Of a stretch of 64,000 nucleotides of DNA, positions 35,406-49,712 are shown piece after piece. This stretch comes from Arabidopsis thaliana (taxonomy: Eukaryota > Streptophyta > Magnoliopsida > Brassicales > Brassicaceae). Both the position numbers and the translations under genes were made by a program. Within the stretch, counting starts at the first letter, position 1. Every line of letters begins with the position of its first letter. A model generated the notes under the pieces. It was not told the origin of the DNA and did not search any database. It saw only the letters and a program-made list of their open reading frames with translations. Location of the stretch: the NCBI RefSeq assembly GCF_000001735.4, contig NC_003076.8, forward strand, positions 18,789,835 to 18,853,834. The letters run 5' to 3'.

Positions 35406-36081
35406 GTCCGTCTTCTTCCCCCAAATTTGATCGCTTCCTTCCTCTTCTTCTTTGTCTTCACCTGGAAATTTCGTTTTTTTCTTATTACATTTTTTGTTTT
35501 TTGTTTTCTTCTGTGTTGTTTGACTTTCGATTTCTGATTCTGTGGTTGTTTATGCTTTGATTTTGTTGGATTTGTTAGAAAAACTTTCCATTTCATCTGG
35601 GTTTTGAAAAAGTTTCCTTTTTTTTTTTTTTTGGATTTGTGCTGGTTTTGTGACTTTTGTTCTCAGCTTCGTTTATTTGTGGTGAGTTTATGTTTGAATT
35701 TTGATTCTATCGAAATTTCGTTTTTGTGTGCTAATTTGTTTTATTTCTCTCTAATTTCGCATAACGATGACTTGATTTTTTGTTAGTGTATCTTTGATTT
35801 GGAGTTGGAATTTTACTTTTGGTAGAGAAATGTAAGTTTGAATAGAGAGAACTATTTGTGAATTATAATTAGGTTTTTTATGTGTTAAGGTTCTGGGTTT
35901 AGCTATTTCTGATAGGTTGACTTGTGGTTTGTTTGTCTTCTCGATTTTGTCTCCATGATCCGAGATTCCATGTCCATGCTGTGTAGATTCTGATCTCCTT
36001 TTTGGATTTTGGATTTTGGATTTTGGGTTTGAAGTATTAAAATGATTGATCGTGATGGGCTCTGTTTTTTTTTTTTTGCAG
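35406..36081 (+). other. Probable 5' UTR intron of SSP4
   Basis: A T-rich stretch of about 680 bp runs between a GT donor near 35406 and the acceptor TTTTTTTTGCAG ending at 36081, followed by CATCTTCTGC. It matches the long T-rich leader introns that enhance expression in Arabidopsis. No ATG-initiated coding sequence of note lies inside. Confidence 0.55.
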
Positions 36082-36172
36082 CATCTTCTGCTGGTTTGGT
36101 CTTTCACTAAAGTCTCGGTGTGCACCTAAATGTGCTTGATCCAAGGTCGTTATAATTCTGTGTACAGAGCCA

Positions 36173-38322
36173 ATGCCATATATAGAAATGAAGAGCAAGA
36201 TAAGCAAGGTTCTTGGTGTCTGTAAGAAACATAAAGCAAGTACAAGAAATTCTTGCTCTTTGTCCAAAATATCAGGAGACTTGGAAAGCATAACCGCAGC
36301 TATTACTACTTGCCACGACGATGAGAAACAGCACCCTGGTAATGATTTTTCTTTGTTTTAAGTATTGTGTTCTCAAATTGTTGATTTAGATAATCTGAGT
36401 TTGTTGTGTCATCAATCATTTTTTGGTTTCTTCTCTCTGATGATTGTGTCAGTTTCTTCAGGGTTGGATACTTTTTCTCGGGAGAGTGAAACTAATGAGC
36501 CCGCTGAAATGCTTGTTGAAGATACTTCTCAGTCTCAGGGGTTTGCACCTTGGGTCGATGGTTCTCAATCTGTCGAAAATATGGTAAGATTGGATATCTG
36601 GAGCTGATTCTCAAGGATACTGGAGAGCAACTTTTTAATTGTGGTTTTAACATTTATGTGCAGGAAAATGCTTGCAATCACATGTCAAACTCAGATACAA
36701 TATTTTCACCTGTTCTGAATGATGAACTGGATGGAACTGGTCGAGGTACATGTTCCTGTTGTAGTTTTGGTATAAGGTATCCTTTGTTTGACATATAATA
36801 AGCTAATAGATTTCTTTCCTCAGTATTTACAGCAGGAAATTCTGTGATCTGGGAAACCCCCAGGTGGGGAGCCGACGAGAGCAGCAACAAGATTTGCTTT
36901 GACAACCAAACGTGCAACGTTTCTGATTTCTATATTTCTGACGTTCTTATTGCGAGCTTGCCGTTTGATGAGAGTGGAAACAACGATGCGTTCACTGAAA
37001 TAAGCCCCTTGCCTCATTACATCTTTCCTGAGCAGTACATGGTACTACCTTACTTAGAAGATGGATCAGCCAACAAAGATGATATTAAGTCAGATACTGA
37101 CAAGATTAATCTCGATAACCATGACTTGTTTCTGGCATTCAACCGGACAAGATCGTACAATGTGGAACCAGATGATCGTGCTGAATCTGAAGTAGCTGAA
37201 GACTTTGATCCTCAGCTTTTTATAAAAAATCAGCCGGAATTATCGGATGTTGTATCCAATTATTGGCCTCGGGATACCCTAAGAAAGAAGTCTGTGACCC
37301 TTGTCCTTGATTTGGATGGTATGATACCCTAATTTAATTATTGTCGGAGTCTGATTTCTCCTTTTACATTATTCTCTCATCTTGTGCTCGTTCATTATAT
37401 CAGTTGTTCCTTAAAATTGATGTTGTATACTGAATCATGTTTAGAAACAGAAGGTGAACTGACTTATTTCTTCCTTTTGAGGAAATATGGTTAAGCATTT
37501 TTATGTCTGTGTACTGTTAAATTTTATGTTTCTCTTACCTCTAAGGTAGATGAGCTACTGAGCTTACCAAATTCTCTTTTCCTTAAATGCAGAAACTTTG
37601 GTCCATTCGACTCTGGAATCGTGTAATGTTGCAGATTTTTCCTTCAGAGTCTTTTTCAACATGCAAGAAAACACGGTCTATGTGAGACAAAGGCCACACC
37701 TTTACAGGTTCTTGGAGAGGGTGGGAGAGTTGTTTCATGTCGTTATCTTCACAGCAAGCCACAGCATCTATGCCTCACAACTTCTAGATATACTGGACCC
37801 AGATGGAAAGTTCATATCACAGCGTTTTTATCGCGATTCATGCATTCTTTTGGATGGAATTTACACCAAGGATTTAACTGTTCTGGGTCTTGATCTGGCC
37901 AAAGTGGCTATAATTGACAACTGTCCGCAGGTACTTTATCTTAAGATCTGCTCATGGGTCTCAACATTATTCATTAAAGTCTGATGTTTCATGATGTTTT
38001 ATATACTCTGTTACTGAGAACACTATTAATTTGATGAAAGGCCCCACCATCAGTTTCAGTTTGAAGAATATCTGTCACATTACAAATTACAAACTTTCTT
38101 GGTGTATAATGATACATGTACCCGTTTTGATTATCCAACTTGTTTCTTTGTTAATTGTTTCAGGTGTACAGATTGCAAATAAATAATGGGATCCCTATCA
38201 AAAGTTGGTACGATGATCCAACTGATGATGGGTTGATTACTATACTTCCCTTCTTAGAGACTTTGGCTGTTGCTGATGATGTTCGGCCTATCATTGGCAG
38301 GAGATTTGGTAACAAGGAATAA
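36173..38322 (+). CDS. SSP4: SSP4, SCP1-like/FCP1-type phosphatase
   Basis: HAD-family phosphatase of the small CTD-phosphatase group; plant members dephosphorylate the RNA polymerase II CTD. Six coding exons: 36173-36338, 36453-36583, 36664-36745, 36824-37318, 37593-37930 and 38164-38322. The start is the first in-frame ATG (MPYIEMKSKISK). The catalytic motif DLDETLVHST is split by intron 4 (DLD|ETL) and supplies the nucleophile and acid Asp residues of DxDxT. Further FCP1 signatures are YVRQRPHLYRFLERV, VVIFTASHSIYASQLLD and VAIIDNCPQ. The first 220 residues or so are a poorly conserved acidic N-terminal extension, so the catalytic domain is C-terminal. Corresponds to AT5G46410. Confidence 0.93.
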
Positions 38323-40164
38323 GAGTTTCCTTCTCTTTTTTTCTATATACATCGAGTGCAGATCCTGATTTCTCTCCTTTGGATTTTAGTTACAAATTGG
38401 CCCTTAATTAGTTCCTCATATCTCTTTTTAGGTCGTTAATTAGGTAACCAAAGAATAAGCTCGTTGAGTCTAGTGAGAATAAGTTTCCTTGCTTGCTCCC
38501 TTTTTTTAATAGAAGACCTAGTTGTGGGCTTAAATCTTATGACTTTGCTGGTTCTTCTCTGCCAAGATAGATCCTAGAAAATCTTGCAGTTTGTTACAAA
38601 TGTACAGTTGGTTAAGCTGAGATAATGGATGTGTACAAATGAGTTACTATTGCGTGAAATCATTTTGGAAGTTAACACCAGCTGCATTCATGTGTCTCTC
38701 TTTGCACTCCTCTTGTACTGTTTAGTTGAGCTTGAAATTCTTACTTGGACTGGTAAATCCAGAACATATTTACCTGCGTCAACGCCAGTCATAGAAATAC
38801 AGAAATATAATCAAATAATGCAGAAGTTGTTGAGTCTGAATCTTGAATCTTCTACCAGCTTCTATTGTTTATTTTTAAGGTTCTGAGCAAAGTTATTCCA
38901 CGTTTTCCGTCTCTTGGCTCTGCAACATTCCAATGAGATATCATACTCCGAGGTGGGAGGAGTTCTGAATATCCAATGATCGAGTCAAGCTCATGGTATA
39001 CAAATAGTCTATAATATTCATTAAAATTTTCATGATTTTGCATGCCTTATATGCAGATATCATCCAATGAAGTAACGAACCTAACTATATTTATTCGCTT
39101 TATGGAAATGACAACAGTAGGTAAGTTTTAAATCCTTATTTACTTGTCCCTTTTTTGGTCTAACAAGCTTCTTTTTGTTCTTGTTTCTTATTTCCGTCCT
39201 CTCTAACCTTGTAATCTTTATGCTGAAAGCTGTTTCACAATCTTGTTGCTTAACTTGGTCCAAAACCTGTTTCTGTCCCTCTGTTTCTCCCCCTGGTTTC
39301 ATGTAGAGTAAACAGGTTATTGTCTTAATATATTATACACGTTTAGTCACAGATGATTGTTTAAAGTATATGTCAGTAATTGCTGTTTATCAGTTTCTGA
39401 GCTTGGTTTGTTTTCTCCTCGGTTTAACATTTATGTGCTGTGTGACTGGTTTAAAGTAGTGTGTTGATCTTTGATGTTATCCTCAGTGAATTTTCTAGGA
39501 ACAAGAGCTCCTAAAAACTAGTCGCAGTCTCGCGGGCTCTTTGTTTTCCCATACAAGTATACTTTGCTCATATATGAATGATGTATTACATTGTAGAAAT
39601 TCTACAATCTATAGAAACTTTTACAGTATAATATATAAAAGTTCTTTGATAGTCTTAGGAAACAGGAACCTATCTACAACCTATGAAGGCTACCCGACAA
39701 CACTGTTTTTTAAAGCTCGACAAACAGTCCTTCTTCATTGAAAACGAAACAAAACTAGGCCTCCGTCTCTAAAGTTAAAATATGATGAGCTATCTTATTT
39801 GCAATGCGATTACATTCTCGGGGATTACAAAAACAGTAACATAACAAAACAAAGTTACCATGACATGTTCACATGAATGTCATGCAGCATAGGTTGAACT
39901 GCAGTCAAGTATGTTATTGCCCATCAAATCTCTACCACTTCTGCTTTTAACTTTTGAGGCTAATAAAAACCAAAGGCAATGCACGGCACGAGGCAACGAG
40001 CCACTCCACCAAACTTAAGTGCTCACACGTGAGACATGGACCCCCCATGAACATGAGAACCCTCCGGATCAAATAGAGTCTTTCTTTGTTTCAGTAAAGC
40101 TGGGATTTTTTTTGGTTGTTGTTGCGACATTCGTCGTATCCATTGCTTAGGGAGAGAAGAGATA
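38323..40164. other. 1.8-kb intergenic region between SSP4 and the RimM-fusion gene
   Basis: The left part should contain the SSP4 3' UTR. A perfect 9-1-9 palindrome (ATTGTAGAA/A/TTCTACAAT) lies at about 39593-39611. I found no open frame with family resemblance, no tRNA or snoRNA signature I could defend, and no transposon ends. Confidence 0.5.
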
Positions 40165-43059
40165 ATGCTGAGAGCTTCGCTGCTCTGTTCTTCGACCTCA
40201 ATCACTTTCACACCAATTCAACTATTCAATCCCAATAGTTCCCATCGTTTCCCAAGATTCGAACTATCTCGTCCTGTCTCGGCTTTGTCTCGTACCAAAT
40301 GTCACTTGAGTCTCCTGAGAGCTCGTGGGAAATCCAGCTTCCTCACTCGCAGCACCGGTAACTAGTTTTTTTTATTGGGTTTATCCTTGTTTTGTGATTC
40401 TGTGGTCTCTGTCTTTTTCTCTTCCAAGGTGTGGAAACTTAAGAAGTTTTGGGTTTTGAGAAGCTGTTAGCAACTGTATTATTGAATTGATTCTAATTTT
40501 TGTTTCTTTGGCTCTCTTTGTTTTTTGATCTTCAGCTACTGATGAAGCTGTTGAAACTAGTAGTAACAGTGGATTGGATTTGGTTGAGGTTGGATTCTTG
40601 TCTGGTGTTCATGGCCTTCAAGGCGAGATTTGCATAAAACCAAACACTGATTTTCCTGATTTACGTTTCTCTAAGGTATTCAAAGGATAGAAATTTGAAG
40701 AAAGTTTGTGTTTTTTTTCTTCTCTTTTCTTGAAAAACAAATATGTATAATTTGACATTTTTTTTTACCATTGGCTTGATTGTTTCATTAGCCTGGTAGA
40801 AGATGGTTAAAACAACAATTGTTGGGACAAGATAAGATTGATGAGGTTGAATTAGTCGAAGGAAGACCTCATCCTGCGCAGAAGAGTTGGATTCTTAAGT
40901 TTCGAGGGTTGGACGATGTTGATCAGGTAGTGTAGTGATCCATGGGAGATTTTAAAAGACACATTTGAAAATGATTTGTTACATTTGATGGGGTTTCCGT
41001 TTCCTTCAGGTGAGACAACTCGTTGGTGCAACTCTGCTTGCTGAGGACGATGATCGTCCTGAGCTTGATGAAGGAGAATTTTACTCTCGAGATCTTGTAG
41101 GCATGAGAGTTCTTCTCAAGGTATATTTGGGTTTTTGCCTTTTGTATAATATATCGAAAATGGGAAAGTCTGGGGTCTAAATCAGTTATCATATACAGGA
41201 GACCGGTCAACTTGTTGGAACTGTTGCTAATATTTTCGACAATGGAGGAAATGATCTTCTACATGTTTTGCTTGACTCATCCATGGAAGTCTGCAATGGG
41301 AATGCAAAGACCAATCAGCTTGTTTGGATACCTTTTGTAGATGCAATTGTTCCTGATGTTGATTTGGAAAGAAAGGAGATGTATATAACTCCACCGAAGG
41401 GACTCCTCGAGGTGAATATGCGAGCAGATGATCGGTCCAAGAAAGAAAGGCGGCAGCTTGTGAGGCATATTCTTCTTCGCTCTTCATATTGACCAGTCTT
41501 TATAGACTTTCCAGATTGATCTTTCTTGGTCTCTTAAACTCTACGCTCTGGTCATTTCAGGAATGGAAAGAAAGAAAAAAACAGCAGAAGCGCCTTATTG
41601 CTGCTAAAAAGAAGTTATGTGAAATGGAGCAAAAGCATGTGTTTGATGGATTAAGGTTTGGAGAAAAGTCTCAAAGGAATTTACTTGCTGATCATATCCT
41701 TAACGTAAACTCCACACTACTTCAGAAAGCTTTGCAAAGTATTGACACCTCATCGAAGAGGTAAATTAACTTCAAGAAATTTCCCAACCATTGCGAGAAG
41801 TGTGTCTTCTCATTTTTCATTTAAATTATGATGAATTAGATGGAATGTAACTGAGGAAATCAATGCACTGAGAGCTAGAGTATCGGAATGTAATCTGAGT
41901 GTGTCACGAGAATGCCTTAGTTTTGATGCAAGCAAAGAGAACATGGGTGATAACTTCAGTTTCCTTCAACAAGGGCAAAATCTGTTCTCTGAGGGTAAAG
42001 TTTCTATTTGTTTGGTTCTCAATGATCACGAGAATGAAGAACCAGAAGGTGAGAATGGTGTAGTCTCGTACCTTCACGCACTACTTGATGAGGAGCAGAG
42101 GTTCATAAAGGTTAGCTGATGCATACTTAAAAGCTATGAGATTTTCTTGTCATTTAGTTATGATTTTACAGGATAACTGTTGGGTTATGTGCAGGAAGAA
42201 GATCGCGCTTGCGTGCCACTTGTCATAGTTTCCCCTGAACATACCATTGAAGCTCTGCAGAAGCTATTTCAGGATAATGATCATTTTGGATTTGAGTCAG
42301 AAAAGGTTAAGGCTTGAATTCATCCAAGAATAGTTTTGCATTTCGGCTATCAGATTCTCACAAAGTATATGTCTTTACTAATATATAGATCTGGATTCTC
42401 AAAGAAGAAACGCTTCCAGTAGTTTGCAGCTCACCAGAGGAACCGAAAAAGCACAAAATTTTGATGAAATCTCCATGGGAGATACTTGAGTCCCCGGTTG
42501 GCTCTGGAGGAGTCTTGAGCATCCTTGCTTCACATGGAACTACAGACTCTCTTTCCACCCTGGGAATCAATTATCTTCAGGTATCGATATCTAAAGATCA
42601 TCGCTTAATCTCTTTGAACTTGACTCATATCCAGAAATTGTTCCTTTCTGGTTCTCTCCTTCAAATTTGGTAAAAGGCATTAAGCTTTACGATGTTGGCA
42701 TTTTTCTATAGGTACACAGTATTGAAACAAAACCACAACCGTCACAACATTACATCAATCCCATGCTTGTTGGTTTCGTGAGCGCAAGAGGAGCAGAGAT
42801 TGGGATCCAAGTGACCGAAGAATCTGAACTCAAGAACTTGGAAATGACATTCTCAATGAAGTTTCTGAAGAGATTAAAGGGAAAAATCGAGTTTGAAGCT
42901 GTCATGAAGATGAATTCACATGTTCAGAATGTTGAAAAGGAGTGGGTTGAGTCAGTACCATCAGAACCAAACTCGTTTGAGTTTCGTTCTGATATTTACA
43001 GAGTCTTGAGTGAATGTTCTTCATCAGCTAAGATTTGTTTGATGAACATTACCGTTTAG
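40165..43059 (+). CDS. Plastid RimM (16S rRNA maturation) fused to a UDP-sugar-pyrophosphorylase-like module
   Basis: The N-terminus is Ser/Arg-rich (LCSSTSITF ... RARGKSSFLTRST), as for plastid targeting. The RimM domain follows: VEVGFLSGVHGLQGEICIKP, the PRC-barrel part (RDLVGMRVLLKETGQLVGTV ... WIPFVDAIVPDVDLE) and the terminal ITPPKGLLEV. Bacterial RimM acts in 30S assembly on the 16S 3' domain. After a charged helical linker the protein continues (PLVIVSPEHTIEALQKLF, NDHFGFESEKIWILKEETLP, SPVGSGGVLSILASHG, LQVHSIETKP, INPMLVGF) in the style of UDP-GlcNAc/UDP-sugar pyrophosphorylases. The Rossmann GGxGTRLG loop needed for catalysis is not visible, so the second half is probably non-catalytic. 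It is multi-exon; the first exon is 40165-40357. Corresponds to AT5G46420. Confidence 0.87.
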
Positions 43060-44575
<1,516 letters not shown>

Positions 44576-44889
44576 AAGCCCTAAAAGATATCATCTAGGG
44601 TTTTTCTTTTATCTGTCGTTAACTATTCCGAATTATCTTCTTTTTTTTTTTTTTTTGCGTTTTGGAGAGTGGCTGAATGATATTACAACTTGGGTTCTCG
44701 TTTTTATGATATTAATTCAGAATCAGACACAGTCTCAGACCATAATTTATTCCTCAATTTATACCTAAATTTTCAGACCATCGAAATTTAACTTGAGTTC
44801 AAAACTTTTATCGATACTGCCAAGTGTAACTAAGTTAGGATAGCTGAGAGAGACACACTCCATTTCGTGCTTTAATCCCCACGTTGTCC
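44576..44889. other. eL32 3' flank
   Basis: Contains the eL32 3' UTR and a T-tract around 44641-44656. Homology to the PPR gene starts only near 44890. Nothing else is recognised. Confidence 0.6.
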
Positions 44890-45515
44890 AGAAAGACTCG
44901 ATGAGAGAATCTCAATCTTGTTCCATCTCCTCACGTGAGTCGTTACACCAAGATGATTTGGGGATACACGAGGAACAAAAAATTAGTTGATGCGTTGAAT
45001 CTGTTCGACGAAATGCCTGAGAGAGAGATGTAAGGAGATGAATGTAGTTGCTGTGAAGCTAGGTTCAAGGGTCGATTCCTTTGTGGCTAATTCTGTGGTT
45101 GTGATGTTCAGTGGAAACATGAACGACGCCGTTTCAGTGTTCATAGATAATTGGAGGAAGAACCTTGTCTCGTGGAGTTCATCCATCGTGGGTTTCTACA
45201 AAAAGGAAGAAAGCTTTTTGGTTACTTGTCAAGCGGACCAAATCATATCTAGAAAGATTAAACACTACACTTGTAAGGTATATATCTTGGGAAGAAAAAT
45301 AGATGTTGTGATATCGTAGTGACAGGCTTGCTGTTGCATTTGGGTTGGTTAGTATAGTTGAAGGAAGTAAAGTCACTATGGTTTTTTGAAGATTGTCACA
45401 CAGTGATTAAGTCTGATCTTAAGAGTTGTGGGAACTGGGACGTGAGATTGTTTTAAGAGATTCGACTTGGTTTCATCATTTTAAGAATGGGATTTTTTCT
45501 TGTGGTTATTGGTAG
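44890..45515 (+). pseudogene. PPR-DYW pseudogene, a shattered copy of the gene at 50471-52564
   Basis: Four blocks align in order with the intact PPR gene: 44890-45030 with about 50620-50755; 45031-45200 with about 51504-51673; 45200-45310 with about 51800-51905; and 45318-45515 with about 52357-52564. The last ends in the same TTATTGGTAG. The copy therefore suffered at least three large internal deletions, plus frameshifts and in-frame stops. About 630 bp remain of about 2.1 kb. It sits immediately before a TNL gene, exactly as the intact PPR sits before RPS6. Confidence 0.92.
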
Positions 45516-45594
45516 AGGAGTACTTGAGAAAGTTGCAAAGTTTGACTTGTGATGTGAGGATAAGAGGGTAAGAGACTATAAATGTGATTGTGAG

Positions 45595-45783
45595 TTGTGT
45601 GGTGGTGGTAAAGTCACGATCCATTCCAAAGGAGGAGCCTTCTGTCAAGTTGGCAGAAAAGTCTGAGAACCACTTGTGGAATTGCTAGTCACCACTTTGC
45701 CTCTGCTAAATTATATATGGGCAAATCACTTCTCCTCTGATATTTTTTTCCAGAAACGTCTAAGATTGTTTCCTCCTCTGTTA
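45595..45783 (+). promoter_or_regulatory. Upstream region of the first TNL, with the shared TTGTGTGG motif
   Basis: TTGTGTGGTGGTGGTAAAGTCA-like sequence at 45595-45615 is related to motifs at 52699-52721, 59232-59249 and 60853-60877, each ahead of a TIR gene. The segment GTCAAGTTGGCAGAAAAGTC, around 45647, also matches the leader at about 60813. See findings. Confidence 0.55.
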
Positions 45784-48700
45784 ATGGCTTCTTCGTCCTC
45801 CTCTTCTCGCAATTGGTCATATGATGTTTTCCCAAGCTTCAGTGGAGAAGATGTCCGCAAAACATTCCTCAGCCACTTTCTCAGGGAGCTGGAACGGAAA
45901 TCGATCATTACTTTCAAAGACAATGAGATGGAGAGAAGCCAGTCAATAGCCCCAGAGCTTGTAGAGGCGATTAAAGATTCAAGGATTGCAGTGATTGTGT
46001 TCTCTAAAAACTACGCCTCTTCAAGCTGGTGTCTAAATGAGCTGTTAGAGATTATGCGATGCAACAAATATTTGGGCCAGCAAGTGATACCAGTCTTCTA
46101 CTATTTGGATCCTTCTCATCTTCGGAAACAGTCGGGAGAGTTTGGAGAGGCATTTAAAAAGACTTGCCAGAACCAAACTGAGGAAGTGAAAAATCAGTGG
46201 AAGCAAGCGTTGACTGATGTTTCAAACATCCTCGGATATCATTCTAAGAACTGGTATGTGTTTATAAGTCTTGAATAAATGTTTCTACGTGAGATGTGAT
46301 CACTGATATTTGTTTCATGTTTGTGCATTGATTTTTCTTCTCGTTAGCAATAGCGAAGCTACAATGATTGAAGAAATCTCCAGTCATATTTTAGGTAAAC
46401 TGAGTTTAACTCCATCAAATGATTTTGAGGAATTTGTTGGCATCAAAGATCATATCGAGAAGGTGAGGTTGTTGTTGCATTTGGAATCTGACGAAGTGAG
46501 GATGGTTGGGATATGGGGTACCTCGGGAATCGGTAAGACTACCATTGCAAGAGCTTTATTTAGTAATCTCTCTAGTCAGTTTCAAAGTAGTGTTTACATA
46601 GACAGGGCTTTCATATCTAAGAGTATGGAAGGTTACGGTCGAGCCAATCCAGATGACTATAACATGAAGTTGCGTTTGCGAGAAAATTTCCTGTTTGAAA
46701 TTTTGGGCAAAAAGAACATGAAGATCGGTGCAATGGAAGAAAGGCTGAAGCATCAAAAAGTTCTTATCATTATTGATGATTTGGATGATCAAGATGTGCT
46801 AGATGCCTTAGTGGGTAGAACTCAATGGTTTGGAAGTGGGAGTAGAATAATTGTGGTTACAAAAAACAAACATTTCTTAAGGGCCCATGGGATTGATCAT
46901 GTTTACGAGGCCTGTCTCCCATCTGAAGAACTTGCTCTTGAGATGTTTTGTCGATATGCTTTCAGGAAGAATTCTCCACCTGATGGTTTTATGGAGCTTT
47001 CTTCTGAAGTTGCATTGCGCGCTGGTAATCTTCCTTTGGGTCTTAAAGTTTTGGGTTCGTATCTACGGGGTAGGGACATAGAGGACTGGATGGATATGAT
47101 GCCGAGGCTTCAAAATGATTTAGATGGGAAAATTGAGAAGACACTAAGAGTCAGCTACGATGGATTAAACAACAAAAAGGATGAAGCAATATTTCGTCAC
47201 ATTGCATGTCTTTTCAATGGTGAGAAAGTAAATGACATCAAGTTGCTTCTAGCAGAGAGTGACTTGGATGTTAATATTGGGTTAAAAAACCTTGTTGATA
47301 AGTCTCTCATATTTGTAAGAGAGGATACTATTGAGATGCACCGTTTGCTACAAGATATGGGTAAGGAGATTGTCCGTGCACAGTCAAATGAGCCTGGAGA
47401 ACGGGAATTCCTTGTGGATTCGAAGCATATCTACGATGTACTTGAAGATAACACTGTAAGTTTCGTGCTCTTTTCATAAATCTCACTCTATAAGACCAAA
47501 AGCATGTCATTTGATAAACGAAGAGTTGTTAGGTGTTTGCTAAGCTGAATGTTTTTTCTCTTTTTATTGATCTTATAATTCCAGGGTACTAAAAAAGTCT
47601 TAGGTATCGCACTGGATATTAACGAGACTGATGGACTGTATATACATGAGAGTGCCTTCAAAGGGATGCGTAATCTCCTGTTTCTAAATTTTTACACTAA
47701 ACAGAAGAAAGATGTAACATGGCACTTATCAGAAGGTTTCGATCATTTACCCCCTAAGCTCAGATTACTGAGTTGGGAAAAATACCCGTTGAGATGTATG
47801 CCTTCTAACTTTCGTCCAGAAAACCTTGTTAAGCTTCAAATGTGTGAGAGCAAACTCGAAAAGTTGTGGGATGGAGTTCATGTAAGTTTTTAGTAAAGTT
47901 ATAACTAGTATCGAGATTAGAATGCTTCTTTTAAACATAAAATGTTTACCCTTTCAAGTGATATGTAACTTACCTATACTTCAGTCACTTACAGGGCTCA
48001 GGAATATGGATTTGCGGGGATCAGAAAACCTGAAAGAAATTCCAGATCTTTCTTTGGCCACTAACCTCAAGAAACTTGATGTTAGCAATTGCACAAGTTT
48101 AGTGGAGCTTTCTTCCACAATTCAGAATCTTAATCAATTAGAGGAATTGCAGATGGAACGTTGCGAAAATTTGGAGAATCTTCCCATTGGAATCAACCTC
48201 GAATCTCTTTATTGCCTCAATCTCAATGGATGCTCAAAGTTGAGGAGTTTTCCAGATATCTCAACAACTATCTCAGAGCTCTATCTAAGCGAAACAGCCA
48301 TAGAAGAATTTCCCACTGAGTTGCATTTAGAGAATCTATATTATCTTGGCTTGTATGACATGAAGAGTGAGAAATTGTGGAAAAGAGTGCAGGTATGTTC
48401 TTATTCTAATGTTTTCTCCAACCTTTTTCTAAACTCACGTATTATAAGAAGTTAATGTCACGTTGGGTTTGATTTCTTAAACGTTGTGAAAAAAGTTTAT
48501 TGAGAAAACTATCTGTGTAATGCTTGTGGTTACTATCTATAATCTACGTGAATAATTTTTTGAGTGATTGAGTGATTGAGTGATTTTGTTAACATCTCTA
48601 TTTTGTTTTTGTTTTTGGTTCAGCCGCTTACACCGCTCATGACCATGCTGTCTCCCTCTTTGACGAAGCTATTTCTCTCAGATATCCCAAGTTTGGTGGA

Positions 48701-49712
48701 GCTTCCTTCTTCATTTCAGAATCTCCATAATCTTGAGCATTTGAACATTGCACGATGCACAAATCTGGAGACTCTTCCCACTGGAGTCAACCTAGAATTA
48801 CTTGAACAACTTGATTTTTCTGGATGCTCACGGTTGAGGAGTTTTCCTGATATCTCAACCAACATCTTTTCACTAGTTCTAGACGGAACAGGGATTGAAG
48901 AGGTTCCTTGGTGGATTGAGGATTTCTATAGGCTCTCTTTCCTGAGTATGATTGGATGCAACAATTTACAAGGTGTGTCCCTAAACATTTCTAAACTGGA
49001 AAAACTCGAGACGGTAGACTTTTCAGACTGTGAGGCACTGTCTCATGCTAATTGGGATACCATTCCAAGTGCAGTGGCGATGGCAACAGAAAATATTCAC
49101 TCTAAGTTACCAGTCTGTATCAAATTCAGCAACTGCTTCAACTTGGATCATAAAGCTGTCCTTCTGCAACAATCAATTTTCAAGCAACTAATCTTGTCAG
49201 GTGGAGAAATGTTTTCATATTTCACTCACCGAACTACTGGAACGTCTCTGACCAATATCCCTCTTCTTCACATCTCTCCTTGTCAACCATTCTTCAGATT
49301 TAGAGCTTGCGCCTTGGTTGATACTGAATCTATGGACATAGGTAGTGTATTTTTCCAGGTCCAGGTATCTTGTCGGTTCACAGACAGACTCGGGAACTAT
49401 TTGGATTCCCCTTATCAACACGAGGTCTTCGCAGTACTTGAGAAGGGTAGTCATATGGTTATATCTGACTGCTGTTTCCCTTTTAACGAAGACAATGCTC
49501 CTCTAGCTGAACTTATCTATGATCACGTGGATATACAGTTTCACTTTACTCAAGAAAACGATGAGCTCAAACTAATAGGATGTGGTCTAAGACTCTCTGA
49601 AGCCGATAATGATCTAGGCAATGAGATTGATGGCAGTGAAGAGTGGGAAGACTGCAACGATAGCGGTCTTGGCAGTGAATCTGATAATTTAGAGGCAGAA
49701 GAAGACACGTGA
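45784..49712 (+). CDS. TIR-NBS-LRR immune receptor (AT5G46450), paralogue of RPS6
   Basis: Intracellular NLR receptor; no specific effector can be named. Exons 45784-46253 (TIR), 46348-47455 (NB-ARC), 47585-47881, 47985-48392 and 48624-49712 (LRR and C-terminal domain) give 1123 aa. The start chosen is MASSSSSSRNWSYDVF, conserved in all cluster members. TIR: FPSFSGEDVR, SSWCLNELLEI with the catalytic Glu. NB-ARC: P-loop GIWGTSGIGKTTIA, kinase-2 LIIIDDLDD, RNBS-B GSGSRIIVVT, GNLPLGLKVLG, and MHRLLQDMGKEIV in the MHD position. About ten short plant-TNL LRRs follow, then a post-LRR (C-JID) region with FSYFTHRTTG and an acidic tail (ESDNLEAEEDT). Organisation and phases match RPS6 exon by exon up to the last exon. 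Confidence 0.94.
48561..48584 (+). repeat. Short TGAGTGAT tandem repeat in TNL intron 4
   Basis: TGAGTGAT is repeated three times head to tail just before the fifth exon. Its position inside an intron, 40 bp before the acceptor, suggests no coding effect. Confidence 0.85.

Noticed and set aside
45676-45783. N-terminal extension of the first TNL upstream of MASSSS
   Set aside because: Begins at GTG, not ATG; the conserved cluster start at 45784 is preferred.
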